Source: Propylenella binzhouense (lineage in GTDB: Bacteria > Pseudomonadota > Alphaproteobacteria > Rhizobiales > Afifellaceae). Taken from it: a DNA stretch of 35,669 nt. Each line of letters starts with the position of its first letter. Positions within the stretch are counted from its first letter, which is position 1. The notes beneath the pieces were generated by a model. That model was not told where the DNA came from. It saw only the letters and a program-made list of their open reading frames with translations, and ran no database searches. This document shows positions 1 through 6,164 of this stretch, piece by piece. Where the stretch lies: NCBI RefSeq assembly GCF_009866965.1, contig NZ_SPKJ01000038.1:1-35669 (forward strand), given 5' to 3'. The translations under genes were made by a program, and so were the position numbers.

Positions 1-960
1 GGCGCCGGGGCGGCCCTCGGCGAGGCGCGGCGCGACCTGCCGCAGCGCGGCCCGCGGCGCGCCCTCGGGACGGTGGGCGGCAAGGCAGCAATCGCGGAAG
101 ATGCGCAGCATCTCCGGCTCCGGCGAACCCTTCCGCGTGACGAAGCCGAACTTGCAGTCGAACCGGTAGCGCTCCGCCAGGATCGGCCGCATGCCGCCGC
201 GGGCGACCCAGGCCGTCGCCGCGTGCTCCGGCAGGAACCCGGTATAGAGGCCGGACAGGACCAGCAGGATCTGCGGCTCGATCTGGTTCACCGTGGCGCG
301 CGCCGGGCCGAGCTGGAAGCGGCGGCCGTCCCGGTCCCGCCAGTAGCCGCGGCGGATCGTGTCGTAGCGCTCGATCAGCTCGGGCGTGATCTCGCAGTCC
401 GGCATCGCGAAGAGCGGATGACCGGCGCCGACATAGAGAAGATGGGCCTCCTTGTAGAGCGTGTGCTCCTCCAGGCCGGAGACGAGGTGCGGAAAGCTGC
501 CGATCCCGCAATGATACTCGCCCTCGCGGACCTTGGCCTGAAGCTCCTGCGGCGGATCCTGCGAAAGGAGGATGGAGACGGCCGGCATCCTGCCGCGGAA
601 GGCGCGCACGGCCTCCGCGATCCGGCAGTTCGGGTCGCTCGCCACCGTGTCGACGAGCCCGATCCGGAGCTCGCTCGGCGGGCTCACGCGCGCGGCCTCG
701 ATCTCCGACGCGAAATGCTGCGTGGAGGCGAGCAGCGTGCGCGTCGCCTCGTGCACCGCGCGCCCGCCATCGGTCAGGGCGAAGCCGGCGCGGCCGCGCT
801 GGCAGAGCTTGATGCCGAGGCGGTGCTCGAGGGCCGTCATGTGGTTGCTGATGGTGGAAGCGCTGATGTTGAGCTCCGCCTCGGCCGCCGCGAAGCCCTG
901 GCAGCGCACCACCGCGTCGAACACTGCAAGCAGGCGGAGGTCACTTCCGGAGAGCTGCAT
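1..960 (-). CDS. LysR-family transcriptional regulator (3' end outside window)
   Basis: Reading the minus strand from the ATG at 960 gives 320 codons with no stop before the window edge, so the C-terminus is probably missing or nearly reached. The N-terminus (MQLSGSDLRLLAVFDAVVR) opens a LysR winged-helix domain; the helix-turn-helix lies around residues 20-60 and includes NISASTISNHMTALEHRLG. An effector-binding domain follows (for example ELRIGLVDTVASDP). A GAGGAG Shine-Dalgarno sits 4-5 bases before the ATG and supports this start. The gene diverges from the ureohydrolase at 1064, with a 17-bp palindrome in the gap, so by LysR convention it probably controls that operon and itself. The inducer cannot be read from the sequence. 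Family assignment is firm; target assignment is inference from position. Confidence 0.9.
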   Translation of the reverse strand, partial: MQLSGSDLRLLAVFDAVVRCQGFAAAEAELNISASTISNHMTALEHRLGIKLCQRGRAGFALTDGGRAVHEATRTLLASTQHFASEIEAARVSPPSELRIGLVDTVASDPNCRIAEAVRAFRGRMPAVSILLSQDPPQELQAKVREGEYHCGIGSFPHLVSGLEEHTLYKEAHLLYVGAGHPLFAMPDCEITPELIERYDTIRRGYWRDRDGRRFQLGPARATVNQIEPQILLVLSGLYTGFLPEHAATAWVARGGMRPILAERYRFDCKFGFVTRKGSPEPEMLRIFRDCCLAAHRPEGAPRAALRQVAPRLAEGRPGA

Positions 961-981
961 GTGCTCCTCACATTGACAAAT

Positions 982-998
982 CCAAAGGCGCACTTTGG
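982..998. promoter_or_regulatory. Candidate LysR operator, CCAAAG-N5-CTTTGG
   Basis: A perfect inverted repeat with 6-base arms and a 5-base centre sits in the 103-base gap between the divergent LysR and ureohydrolase starts. A TTGACA at 973-978 on the plus strand lies just upstream and could be a -35 element, although I see no convincing -10 at the right spacing. LysR proteins typically bind interrupted dyads in such divergent gaps. The binding itself is inferred. Confidence 0.55.
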
Positions 999-1063
999 TG
1001 CATCGCTATTTTTCGCCTCTGCGGGGCGAGCTTAGCTCGTGCGGAAGCAATTGAAAGCGGCCC

Positions 1064-2158
1064 ATGCAATCGAACCGCAAGGATTGTGCCAGTAGATCCG
1101 GCGCGGCCGGACCCGCCGCGGGCGGACCCGGAAGCCGGGTTCTCAACCAGCCCCTCGGCGGCAACGAGATGCCGCGCTTCGCCGGCCCGAGCACGATGAT
1201 GCGGCTTCCCACGCAGGCGAGTGCGGCAGGCCTCGACGCCTGCTTCGTCGGCGTGCCGATCGACATCGGCACCTCGAACCGCTCCGGCACGCGCCACGGG
1301 CCGCGCCAGATCCGGGCGGAATCCTGCATGCTGCGGCCGTTCAACGTGGCGACGGGCACGGCGCCGTTCGACAGCCTCCAGGTCGCCGACATCGGCGACG
1401 TCGCGATCAACACCTTCGACCTGAAGCGCAGCGTCGTGCTGATCGAGCAGGCGTTCGATGCGATCCTCGAAGAGGGCTGCGTCCCCCTCACCCTCGGCGG
1501 CGACCACACGCTGACCTATCCGATCCTCCGCGCGATGGCGCGCCGGCACGGCCCGGTCGCGCTCATCCATGTCGATGCCCATGCCGACGTGAACGAGCAC
1601 ATGTTCGGCGAGGCGATCGCGCACGGCACGCCGATGCGCCGGGCGCTCGAGGCGGGATGCCTCGACCCGCGCAAGGTGTTCCAGATCGGATTGCGGGGCA
1701 CCGGCTATTCGCCGGAGGAGTTCGAGTGGTCGCGCAGGCAGGGCTTCACCGTGGTGCCGGCCGAGGAATGCTGGTACCGGTCGCTCGCGCCGCTGATGCA
1801 GGAGGTCCGGCGCGCCATCGGCGACCACCCCGTCTACCTGTCCTACGACATCGATTCGCTCGATCCGGCATTCGCGCCCGGCACCGGGACGGTCGAGATC
1901 GGCGGCCTGACCACCTGGCAGGCGCTCGAGATCGTGCGGGGCTGCAGCGGGCTGCGCCTCGTCGGCGGCGACCTGGTGGAGGTCTCCCCGCCCTACGACC
2001 CGAGCGGCAACACGGCCCTGACGGCCGCAAATCTGCTGTTCGAGATGCTCTGCGTCGTGGCGCGCGCGCCGAACGGCACGGCATCGGAGCGTGGCGGCAA
2101 GGCTGCCGAGGGGACACGCATCCGAACGCCGGCGCCCGACCGGGAGGGGACGCACTGA
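1064..2158 (+). CDS. Ureohydrolase of the agmatinase / guanidino-acid hydrolase family
   Basis: The predicted 364-residue enzyme has the full binuclear manganese site of the arginase superfamily: GGDH (His148), DAHAD (Asp171, His173, Asp175) and SYDIDSLDP (Asp262, Asp264). Such enzymes hydrolyse a guanidino group to urea plus an amine. The blocks NQPLGGNEMPRF (28-39) and FGEAIAHGTPMRRALEAG (181-198) resemble proteobacterial agmatinases and guanidinobutyrases rather than arginases. About 27 residues precede the first conserved block, somewhat long, so a later start is possible; a weak GAAAG lies before the ATG at 1064. It is the first gene of an apparent operon with an ABC importer 55 bases downstream, which suggests that the imported compound is its substrate. 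Agmatine, 4-guanidinobutyrate, 3-guanidinopropionate or free guanidine cannot be told apart here. Confidence 0.9.
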   Translation: MQSNRKDCASRSGAAGPAAGGPGSRVLNQPLGGNEMPRFAGPSTMMRLPTQASAAGLDACFVGVPIDIGTSNRSGTRHGPRQIRAESCMLRPFNVATGTAPFDSLQVADIGDVAINTFDLKRSVVLIEQAFDAILEEGCVPLTLGGDHTLTYPILRAMARRHGPVALIHVDAHADVNEHMFGEAIAHGTPMRRALEAGCLDPRKVFQIGLRGTGYSPEEFEWSRRQGFTVVPAEECWYRSLAPLMQEVRRAIGDHPVYLSYDIDSLDPAFAPGTGTVEIGGLTTWQALEIVRGCSGLRLVGGDLVEVSPPYDPSGNTALTAANLLFEMLCVVARAPNGTASERGGKAAEGTRIRTPAPDREGTH

Positions 2159-2175
2159 GGCGAGGGAAGCGAAGG

Positions 2176-2195
2176 CGCTCCTCCGGGGAGGAGCG
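2176..2195 (+). promoter_or_regulatory. Perfect intercistronic hairpin (8-bp stem, 4-base loop)
   Basis: CGCTCCTC-CGGG-GAGGAGCG forms an uninterrupted 8-bp stem in the 55-base gap between the ureohydrolase and the binding-protein gene. It lies 7 bases upstream of the AGGAGG Shine-Dalgarno (2203-2208). No T-run follows, so it is not a standard intrinsic terminator. Structures placed before binding-protein genes can stabilise that part of an mRNA; that role is inference. Confidence 0.5.
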
Positions 2196-2213
2196 GGGGG
2201 TCAGGAGGGACAG

Positions 2214-3212
2214 ATGAACGGATTGCTGAGGGCCGCGGCCGCGACACTCGTTCTGCTCGGAACGACATCGGCATGGGCGGCCGACAAGATCACCCTGGCG
2301 CTGCCCTGGAACGTTCCCTATTCGGGCTGGGCGGGATTCTACGTCGCCAAGGACAAGGGCTATTTCGGCGACGCCGACCTCGACGTCGAGTTCCTGCTGC
2401 TCAAGGGCTCCAACCCGACGATCCAGGCGGTCGCCGCGGGAACCGCGCAGCTCGGCCTCCCCACGGCGAGCTCCGTCGTGGTGGGCGTGAGCCAGGGCAT
2501 GCCGCTCACGGCCGTCTCCGCCTACATGCAGTCCAACCCGGAAGGCGTGATCGCCCGCAAGGACAGAGGCATCGAGGCGATCGGGGATTTCGTCGGCAAG
2601 AAGGTCGGGTACAACGTGTCGAACCCGACGGTCTACATGTTCGAATCGAAGCTCGGGCGGGCCGGGATCGACCGCGACAAGGTGAACTGGATCACGGTCC
2701 AGCCCGAGGCGATGGTGCCGCTGCTCCTCTCCGGCGAGATCGACGCCGCCATGGGATACTGGGATTGGGAGGCGATCAACGCGGAGAAGGAGGGACTGCC
2801 CGTCAACGTCTTCGTCATGAGCGACGACAAGGTGCAGATCTACGGGCCCGTCGTGGTCGCCAATTCCGACTGGGCGAAGAAGAACGGCGACCTGATCCGG
2901 CGCTTCCTGCACGCGACGGTGAAAGGCTGGATCGACGCCGCCGCAGACCCCGACATGACGCTCGCCGTGATGATGAAGGCCAATCCCGAGGAGGACAAGG
3001 ACTTCATGCAGAAGGCGCTCGCCATCTCCATGAAGCTCATCGGCAGTCCCGACGTCGCCGAGCACGGCTTCGGCTGGATGGACACCGACGACTGGAAGGG
3101 GCTGCAGGACGCGCTGGTGGAAGGCAAGGTGATCGAGCACCCCGTGGCGGATCTCGGCACGATGTTCACGAACGACTACCTGCCCGACAACGCGAAGGAG
3201 TGGAAGAACTGA
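2214..3212 (+). CDS. ABC transporter substrate-binding protein, NMT1/THI5-SsuA type
   Basis: The 332-residue product starts with a Sec signal peptide (MNGLLRAAAATLVLLGTTSAWA, likely cleavage after Ala22). It continues with the NMT1/THI5-like fold: the ITLALPWNVPYSGWAGFYVA opening, the AVAAGTAQLGLPTASS loop and the GEIDAAMGYWDWEA segment. Proteins of this class are periplasmic binding proteins for nitrate, sulfonates, taurine or pyrimidine precursors. The start is set by an AGGAGG 5 bases upstream and by the signal peptide; in-frame extension further upstream has no such support. The ATPase and permease genes follow directly. Its pairing with a ureohydrolase suggests a guanidino or amidine ligand, but no ligand residues are diagnostic by eye. 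Confidence 0.9.
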   Translation: MNGLLRAAAATLVLLGTTSAWAADKITLALPWNVPYSGWAGFYVAKDKGYFGDADLDVEFLLLKGSNPTIQAVAAGTAQLGLPTASSVVVGVSQGMPLTAVSAYMQSNPEGVIARKDRGIEAIGDFVGKKVGYNVSNPTVYMFESKLGRAGIDRDKVNWITVQPEAMVPLLLSGEIDAAMGYWDWEAINAEKEGLPVNVFVMSDDKVQIYGPVVVANSDWAKKNGDLIRRFLHATVKGWIDAAADPDMTLAVMMKANPEEDKDFMQKALAISMKLIGSPDVAEHGFGWMDTDDWKGLQDALVEGKVIEHPVADLGTMFTNDYLPDNAKEWKN

Positions 3213-3217
3213 GCGCC

Positions 3218-4045
3218 GTGGCGCACAAGGCGAAGCGCGCGGCGGCGCCCGCTTCCGTCCGGGAGCGGGCGCTCGTCTCGGTGCGCGGCGTGGGCAAGCG
3301 CTATCCGCTGGAGGACGGCGCGGAGGTGGATGCCCTCGCCGGCTTCGATCTCGACATCGCTGACAAGGAGTTCGTGAGCCTGATCGGCCCGAGCGGATGC
3401 GGCAAGTCCACGGCGCTCTCGATCGTCGCCGGCCTGCAGGAGCCGACCCACGGGGAGGTCCTGATCGCCGGCCATCCGCCGGCACGCGCCCGTGCCGACC
3501 GCGAGATCGGCGTCGTGTTCCAGCAGCCCGTGCTGCTCCCCTGGCGGACCATCCGCGCCAATTGCACGCTCCTTCTCGAAGTGGCGGGCCGATGGACCAA
3601 GGAAGCCGAGGAGCGCGCCTCCGCGATCCTCGAGATCGTCGGGCTCGCCGACTTCGCCGAGCGCTACCCGCACCAGCTGTCGGGGGGCATGAAGCAGCGG
3701 GCCGCGATCGCCCGGGCGCTCTGCCTCGATCCGCTGCTCCTCCTGATGGACGAGCCGTTCGGAGCCCTCGACGAATTCACGCGGCACCAGATGAACATCG
3801 AGCTGATGCGCATCTGGAGCCGCGACCGGAAGACGATCCTGTTCGTGACGCACAACATCGCGGAGGCGGTCTTCATGTCCGACCGGGTGATCGCCATGAG
3901 CCCGCGGCCGGGCCGGATCGTGGAGGAGATCACGGTGCCGCTGCCGCGTCCGCGCGACCCCGACGTGCGGTTCACGCGCGAGTTCACCGAATGCGTGTTC
4001 CATCTCCAGCGCCTGCTCGAGCGCGACGAAGGCAGGCTGCCGTGA
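3218..4045 (+). CDS. ABC transporter ATPase, SsuB/TauB type
   Basis: The 275-residue nucleotide-binding subunit has Walker A GPSGCGKST (57-65), Q-loop VFQQPVLLPWRT, signature LSGGMKQR, Walker B LLLMDEPFGALD and the H-loop histidine in VTHNIAEAV. The LPWRT after the Q-loop and the DEPFGALDEFTR block are typical of the nitrate/sulfonate/taurine ATPases. The start chosen is the GTG at 3218, five bases after the binding-protein stop, with GGAAGA about 10 bases before it; a long in-frame upstream extension overlaps the previous gene and is ignored. The gene overlaps the permease start by four bases (GTGA), so the two are probably translationally coupled. Confidence 0.92.
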   Translation: MAHKAKRAAAPASVRERALVSVRGVGKRYPLEDGAEVDALAGFDLDIADKEFVSLIGPSGCGKSTALSIVAGLQEPTHGEVLIAGHPPARARADREIGVVFQQPVLLPWRTIRANCTLLLEVAGRWTKEAEERASAILEIVGLADFAERYPHQLSGGMKQRAAIARALCLDPLLLLMDEPFGALDEFTRHQMNIELMRIWSRDRKTILFVTHNIAEAVFMSDRVIAMSPRPGRIVEEITVPLPRPRDPDVRFTREFTECVFHLQRLLERDEGRLP

Positions 4046-4824
4046 GGGCCGCGGGCAAGACGCACCGGGGCCCGGTCCGCCAGGCGGTCGCGATCGCCGG
4101 CTTCATCGCGCTCCTCGTCGTCCTCTGGCAAAGCGTGATCTGGGTCTTCGGCGTGCCGGGCTACCTGCTTCCGACGCCCGGCGAGGTGGGCGCGGCGCTC
4201 GTCGGGCAACGCGACACCTTCCTGCAGCATGCGGCCGTCACCATGACCGAAGTGGTGCTCGGGCTCGGCGCGGGCGCCCTTCTCGGCCTGGCGCTCGCCG
4301 TCGTGATGGATCAGTCGCCCGTCCTCAACAAGGCGCTCTACGTGCCGATCCTCGCGACCCAGACCACGCCGATCGTCGCAATCACCCCGATCCTCATCAT
4401 CTGGTTCGGCGTGGGCCTCGCCCCGAAGCTGATGATCATAGCCATCTTCTCGTTCTTTCCGGTGCTCGTGAACACGCTCGCGGGGCTCCAGGCGACCGGG
4501 CGGCAGATGCTGCTGCTGCTGGATTCCGTCGCCGCCTCGCCATGGCAGGTCTATCGCTATGTCCGGATTCCGATGGCCCTGCCGCACGTCTTCGCGGGCC
4601 TCAGGCTCGCGGCCGCGGCCTCGGTGGTCGGCGCGATCGTGGTGGAATGGGTGTCGTCGACGGCGGGACTCGGATACCTGCTGATCCTCTACCAGTCGCG
4701 CCTCAACGTCAGCAAGGCGTTCGCCACGCTGGTCGTGCTGCTCGTCCTCGGGCTCCTCGTCTTCGCGTTCTTCGCCTGGATCGAGCGCCGCTTCTCCTGG
4801 CAGAAGCGGCTCGGCATGGACTGA
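4042..4824 (+). CDS. ABC transporter permease, SsuC/TauC type
   Basis: The 260-residue integral membrane protein has about six hydrophobic segments. The first spans roughly residues 13-33 and the last 225-245. A cytoplasmic coupling loop around LDSVAASPWQVYRYVRIPMALPHV matches the BPD_transp_1 fold of this importer class. The start is a GTG at 4042 that overlaps the ATPase stop (GTGA). It completes a one-binding-protein, one-ATPase, one-permease importer; the permease is expected to work as a homodimer, as is known for the family. It ends 68 bases before the convergent LysR stop, and an inverted repeat in that gap may end transcription. Confidence 0.92.
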   Translation: MRAAGKTHRGPVRQAVAIAGFIALLVVLWQSVIWVFGVPGYLLPTPGEVGAALVGQRDTFLQHAAVTMTEVVLGLGAGALLGLALAVVMDQSPVLNKALYVPILATQTTPIVAITPILIIWFGVGLAPKLMIIAIFSFFPVLVNTLAGLQATGRQMLLLLDSVAASPWQVYRYVRIPMALPHVFAGLRLAAAASVVGAIVVEWVSSTAGLGYLLILYQSRLNVSKAFATLVVLLVLGLLVFAFFAWIERRFSWQKRLGMD

Positions 4825-4845
4825 CCGACGGCCGGGGAAGAGACA

Positions 4846-4884
4846 CCGGCCGCGACGGCAGCCGGGCGGACTTCCCGCGGCCGG
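4846..4884. terminator. Inverted repeat between convergent genes, possible bidirectional terminator
   Basis: CCGGCCGCG (4846-4854) and CGCGGCCGG (4876-4884) are perfect 9-base reverse complements separated by 21 bases, placed between the stops of the permease (4824) and the convergent LysR gene (4892). There is no T-run on either side, so an intrinsic terminator is only a possibility; the placement is what makes it plausible. Confidence 0.35.
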
Positions 4885-4891
4885 ACGGTTC

Positions 4892-5818
4892 CTAATCGTG
4901 CCCGACCACGACGCGAAGGGTGGAGTTCGCCGCCTCGGCGAGATTGGCGGAAAGCCTGTCGATCAGGAGACGCGCGGCGGCGGTGAGGGGGCGGCGGGGC
5001 GTGACCGTGCAGGCGAGTTGCCGCCTCAATCTCGCCCCGACGATCCGCCGCGCGCCGAGCCGGCGGTCCTGCAGATCCCCGTGGACCGCGGTCGCGGGAA
5101 GGATCGTGACCCAATCGGAACGCTGGACGAGGTCCTTGACGACGATCAGCTCGTCGAGCTCGAGACGCGGCACGAGCGGGAAATGATCGTTCGCGGCCGC
5201 CCTGTCGATCGTCATCCGCAGCGCATGCCGCTTCGAGGGCAGGACGAGCTTGTGCGCGGCGAGGTCGCCGATCGCGATGGGCGGCCTTGCCTCGCCCGTG
5301 GCGGCCGGCGCCGCGATCAGGAAAAACTCCTCCTCCAATACGATCCGCGCGGTCGCCTGGAACTCGGATGGCACCTGGTTGATGAACGCGAAATCCAGAG
5401 CGCCGGACTGCACGGCCTCGTGGAGGTCGTTGTTGTAGCCGCCGACCGCCGTCACCGAGACGTCGGGATACGCCTCGACATACCCGATGAGTGTCCCCGA
5501 AAGGACGCCGGCCGAAATGCTGCTCACCGCCCCGAAAATGACCGAGCCGGTAATGCGCCCGGTGCGCTCTATGATCCGCTGGCGTGCATCCATCAGGTCC
5601 TGGAGCACGGGCTTGAGCAGGCGGTAGATCTCGTGGCCCGCCTGCGTCGGGACCATGCCGCGCGGGGTCCGATCGAACAGGATCTGCCCGAACTCGTCCT
5701 CGAGCTTTCCGATCTGGGTGCTGACCGCAGGCTGCACGACGTTGAGGCGCTTGGCGGCCCGCGTGACGCTTCCCTCCTCGTAGAGGCAGGTGAAGTAGTG
5801 GATCTGGCGAAGCTCCAT
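4892..5818 (-). CDS. LysR-family transcriptional regulator, divergent from the Tm-1/OYE operon
   Basis: The 308-residue protein begins MELRQIHYFTCLYEEGSVTR, the standard LysR N-terminus. The helix-turn-helix spans about residues 18-60 (AAKRLNVVQPAVSTQIGKLE). The C-terminal part is a periplasmic-binding-protein-like effector domain (from about residue 90, TGSVIFGAVSSISAGVLSG). No strong Shine-Dalgarno precedes the ATG; an AGGA lies about 10 bases upstream. The gene points away from the operon starting at 6165, and the 346-base gap has a CTAT-N7-ATAG dyad, so control of that operon is the natural inference. The co-inducer is unknown. Confidence 0.92.
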   Translation of the reverse strand: MELRQIHYFTCLYEEGSVTRAAKRLNVVQPAVSTQIGKLEDEFGQILFDRTPRGMVPTQAGHEIYRLLKPVLQDLMDARQRIIERTGRITGSVIFGAVSSISAGVLSGTLIGYVEAYPDVSVTAVGGYNNDLHEAVQSGALDFAFINQVPSEFQATARIVLEEEFFLIAAPAATGEARPPIAIGDLAAHKLVLPSKRHALRMTIDRAAANDHFPLVPRLELDELIVVKDLVQRSDWVTILPATAVHGDLQDRRLGARRIVGARLRRQLACTVTPRRPLTAAARLLIDRLSANLAEAANSTLRVVVGHD

Positions 5819-5933
5819 CAGAGCATGGTCCTTTCAGTCCTCCACTGCGCCTGGCCGGCCCGGACAGGCCGGCGAGAGGCATGGCCCGGGGCGCGCCGAT
5901 GCGGCTCGCCAACGACATAATCTTCACGAAATG

Positions 5934-5948
5934 CTATACCTGTCATAG
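5934..5948. promoter_or_regulatory. Candidate LysR box CTAT-N7-ATAG
   Basis: CTATACCTGTCATAG is a perfect dyad with 4-base arms and a 7-base centre, the same architecture as classical LysR recognition sites such as ATAC-N7-GTAT. It sits inside a longer imperfect repeat: AATGCTATA at 5930-5938 and TATAGAGCATT at 5957-5967 match after a two-base insertion. The region lies just upstream of a TTGACA hexamer at 5971. Binding by the adjacent LysR protein is inferred. Confidence 0.5.
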
Positions 5949-5970
5949 TGAATTGTTATAGAGCATTACC

Positions 5971-5998
5971 TTGACAGTGTCCGGCAACCTCGTACTCT
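5971..5998 (+). promoter_or_regulatory. Candidate sigma-70-type promoter for the OYE/Tm-1 operon
   Basis: A consensus -35 TTGACA (5971-5976) is followed after 16 bases by TACTCT (5993-5998), a weak -10. A poor -10 with an upstream LysR-type dyad is the usual pattern for an activator-dependent promoter. This is position-based inference. Confidence 0.4.
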
Positions 5999-6024
5999 CC
6001 CGGCAAATACAACAAAGCGCCGGC

Positions 6025-6095
6025 CCTATCCATATCGATAGGAGATACCTGTCTTCAGTTTCTACTGAAGGCTGTCCGCTGAAACAGGAAAGCGG
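6025..6095 (+). promoter_or_regulatory. Leader with three successive inverted repeats
   Basis: Three dyads lie in a row in the predicted untranslated leader: CCTATC-N6-GATAGG (6025-6042), CTTCAGT-TTCT-ACTGAAG (6053-6070, perfect 7-bp stem with a 4-base loop) and CCGCT-N10-AGCGG (6076-6095). They could fold as consecutive hairpins in RNA or act as DNA operators. I recognise no known riboswitch consensus in them. Confidence 0.45.
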
Positions 6096-6164
6096 AATCG
6101 CCGGCGCCCCTTGTGGAGGGCCGCGGAGCGGAGCCGGATTCGGTCGCTCCTCGGGGGAGGCAAG

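Larger units (their letters stand above)
5819..6164. other. Intergenic region between divergent LysR gene and OYE operon
   Basis: These 346 bases carry no convincing gene. Their left part is AT-richer than the surroundings (about 5911-5970) and holds the LysR-type dyad. A TTGACA-containing promoter candidate follows at 5971, then a leader with three inverted repeats (6025-6095), and last a GGGGGAGG Shine-Dalgarno at 6153-6160. The individual sites are listed separately. Confidence 0.6.

Noticed and set aside
73-1035. Long plus-strand open frame of 320 codons
   Set aside because: It is antisense to a clear LysR gene, has Arg/Ala/Asp-rich composition without motifs, and is a typical GC-rich shadow.
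961-1063. Possible guanidine riboswitch before the ureohydrolase
   Set aside because: The gap is only 103 bases, holds the LysR promoter region and shows none of the guanidine riboswitch consensus elements I know.
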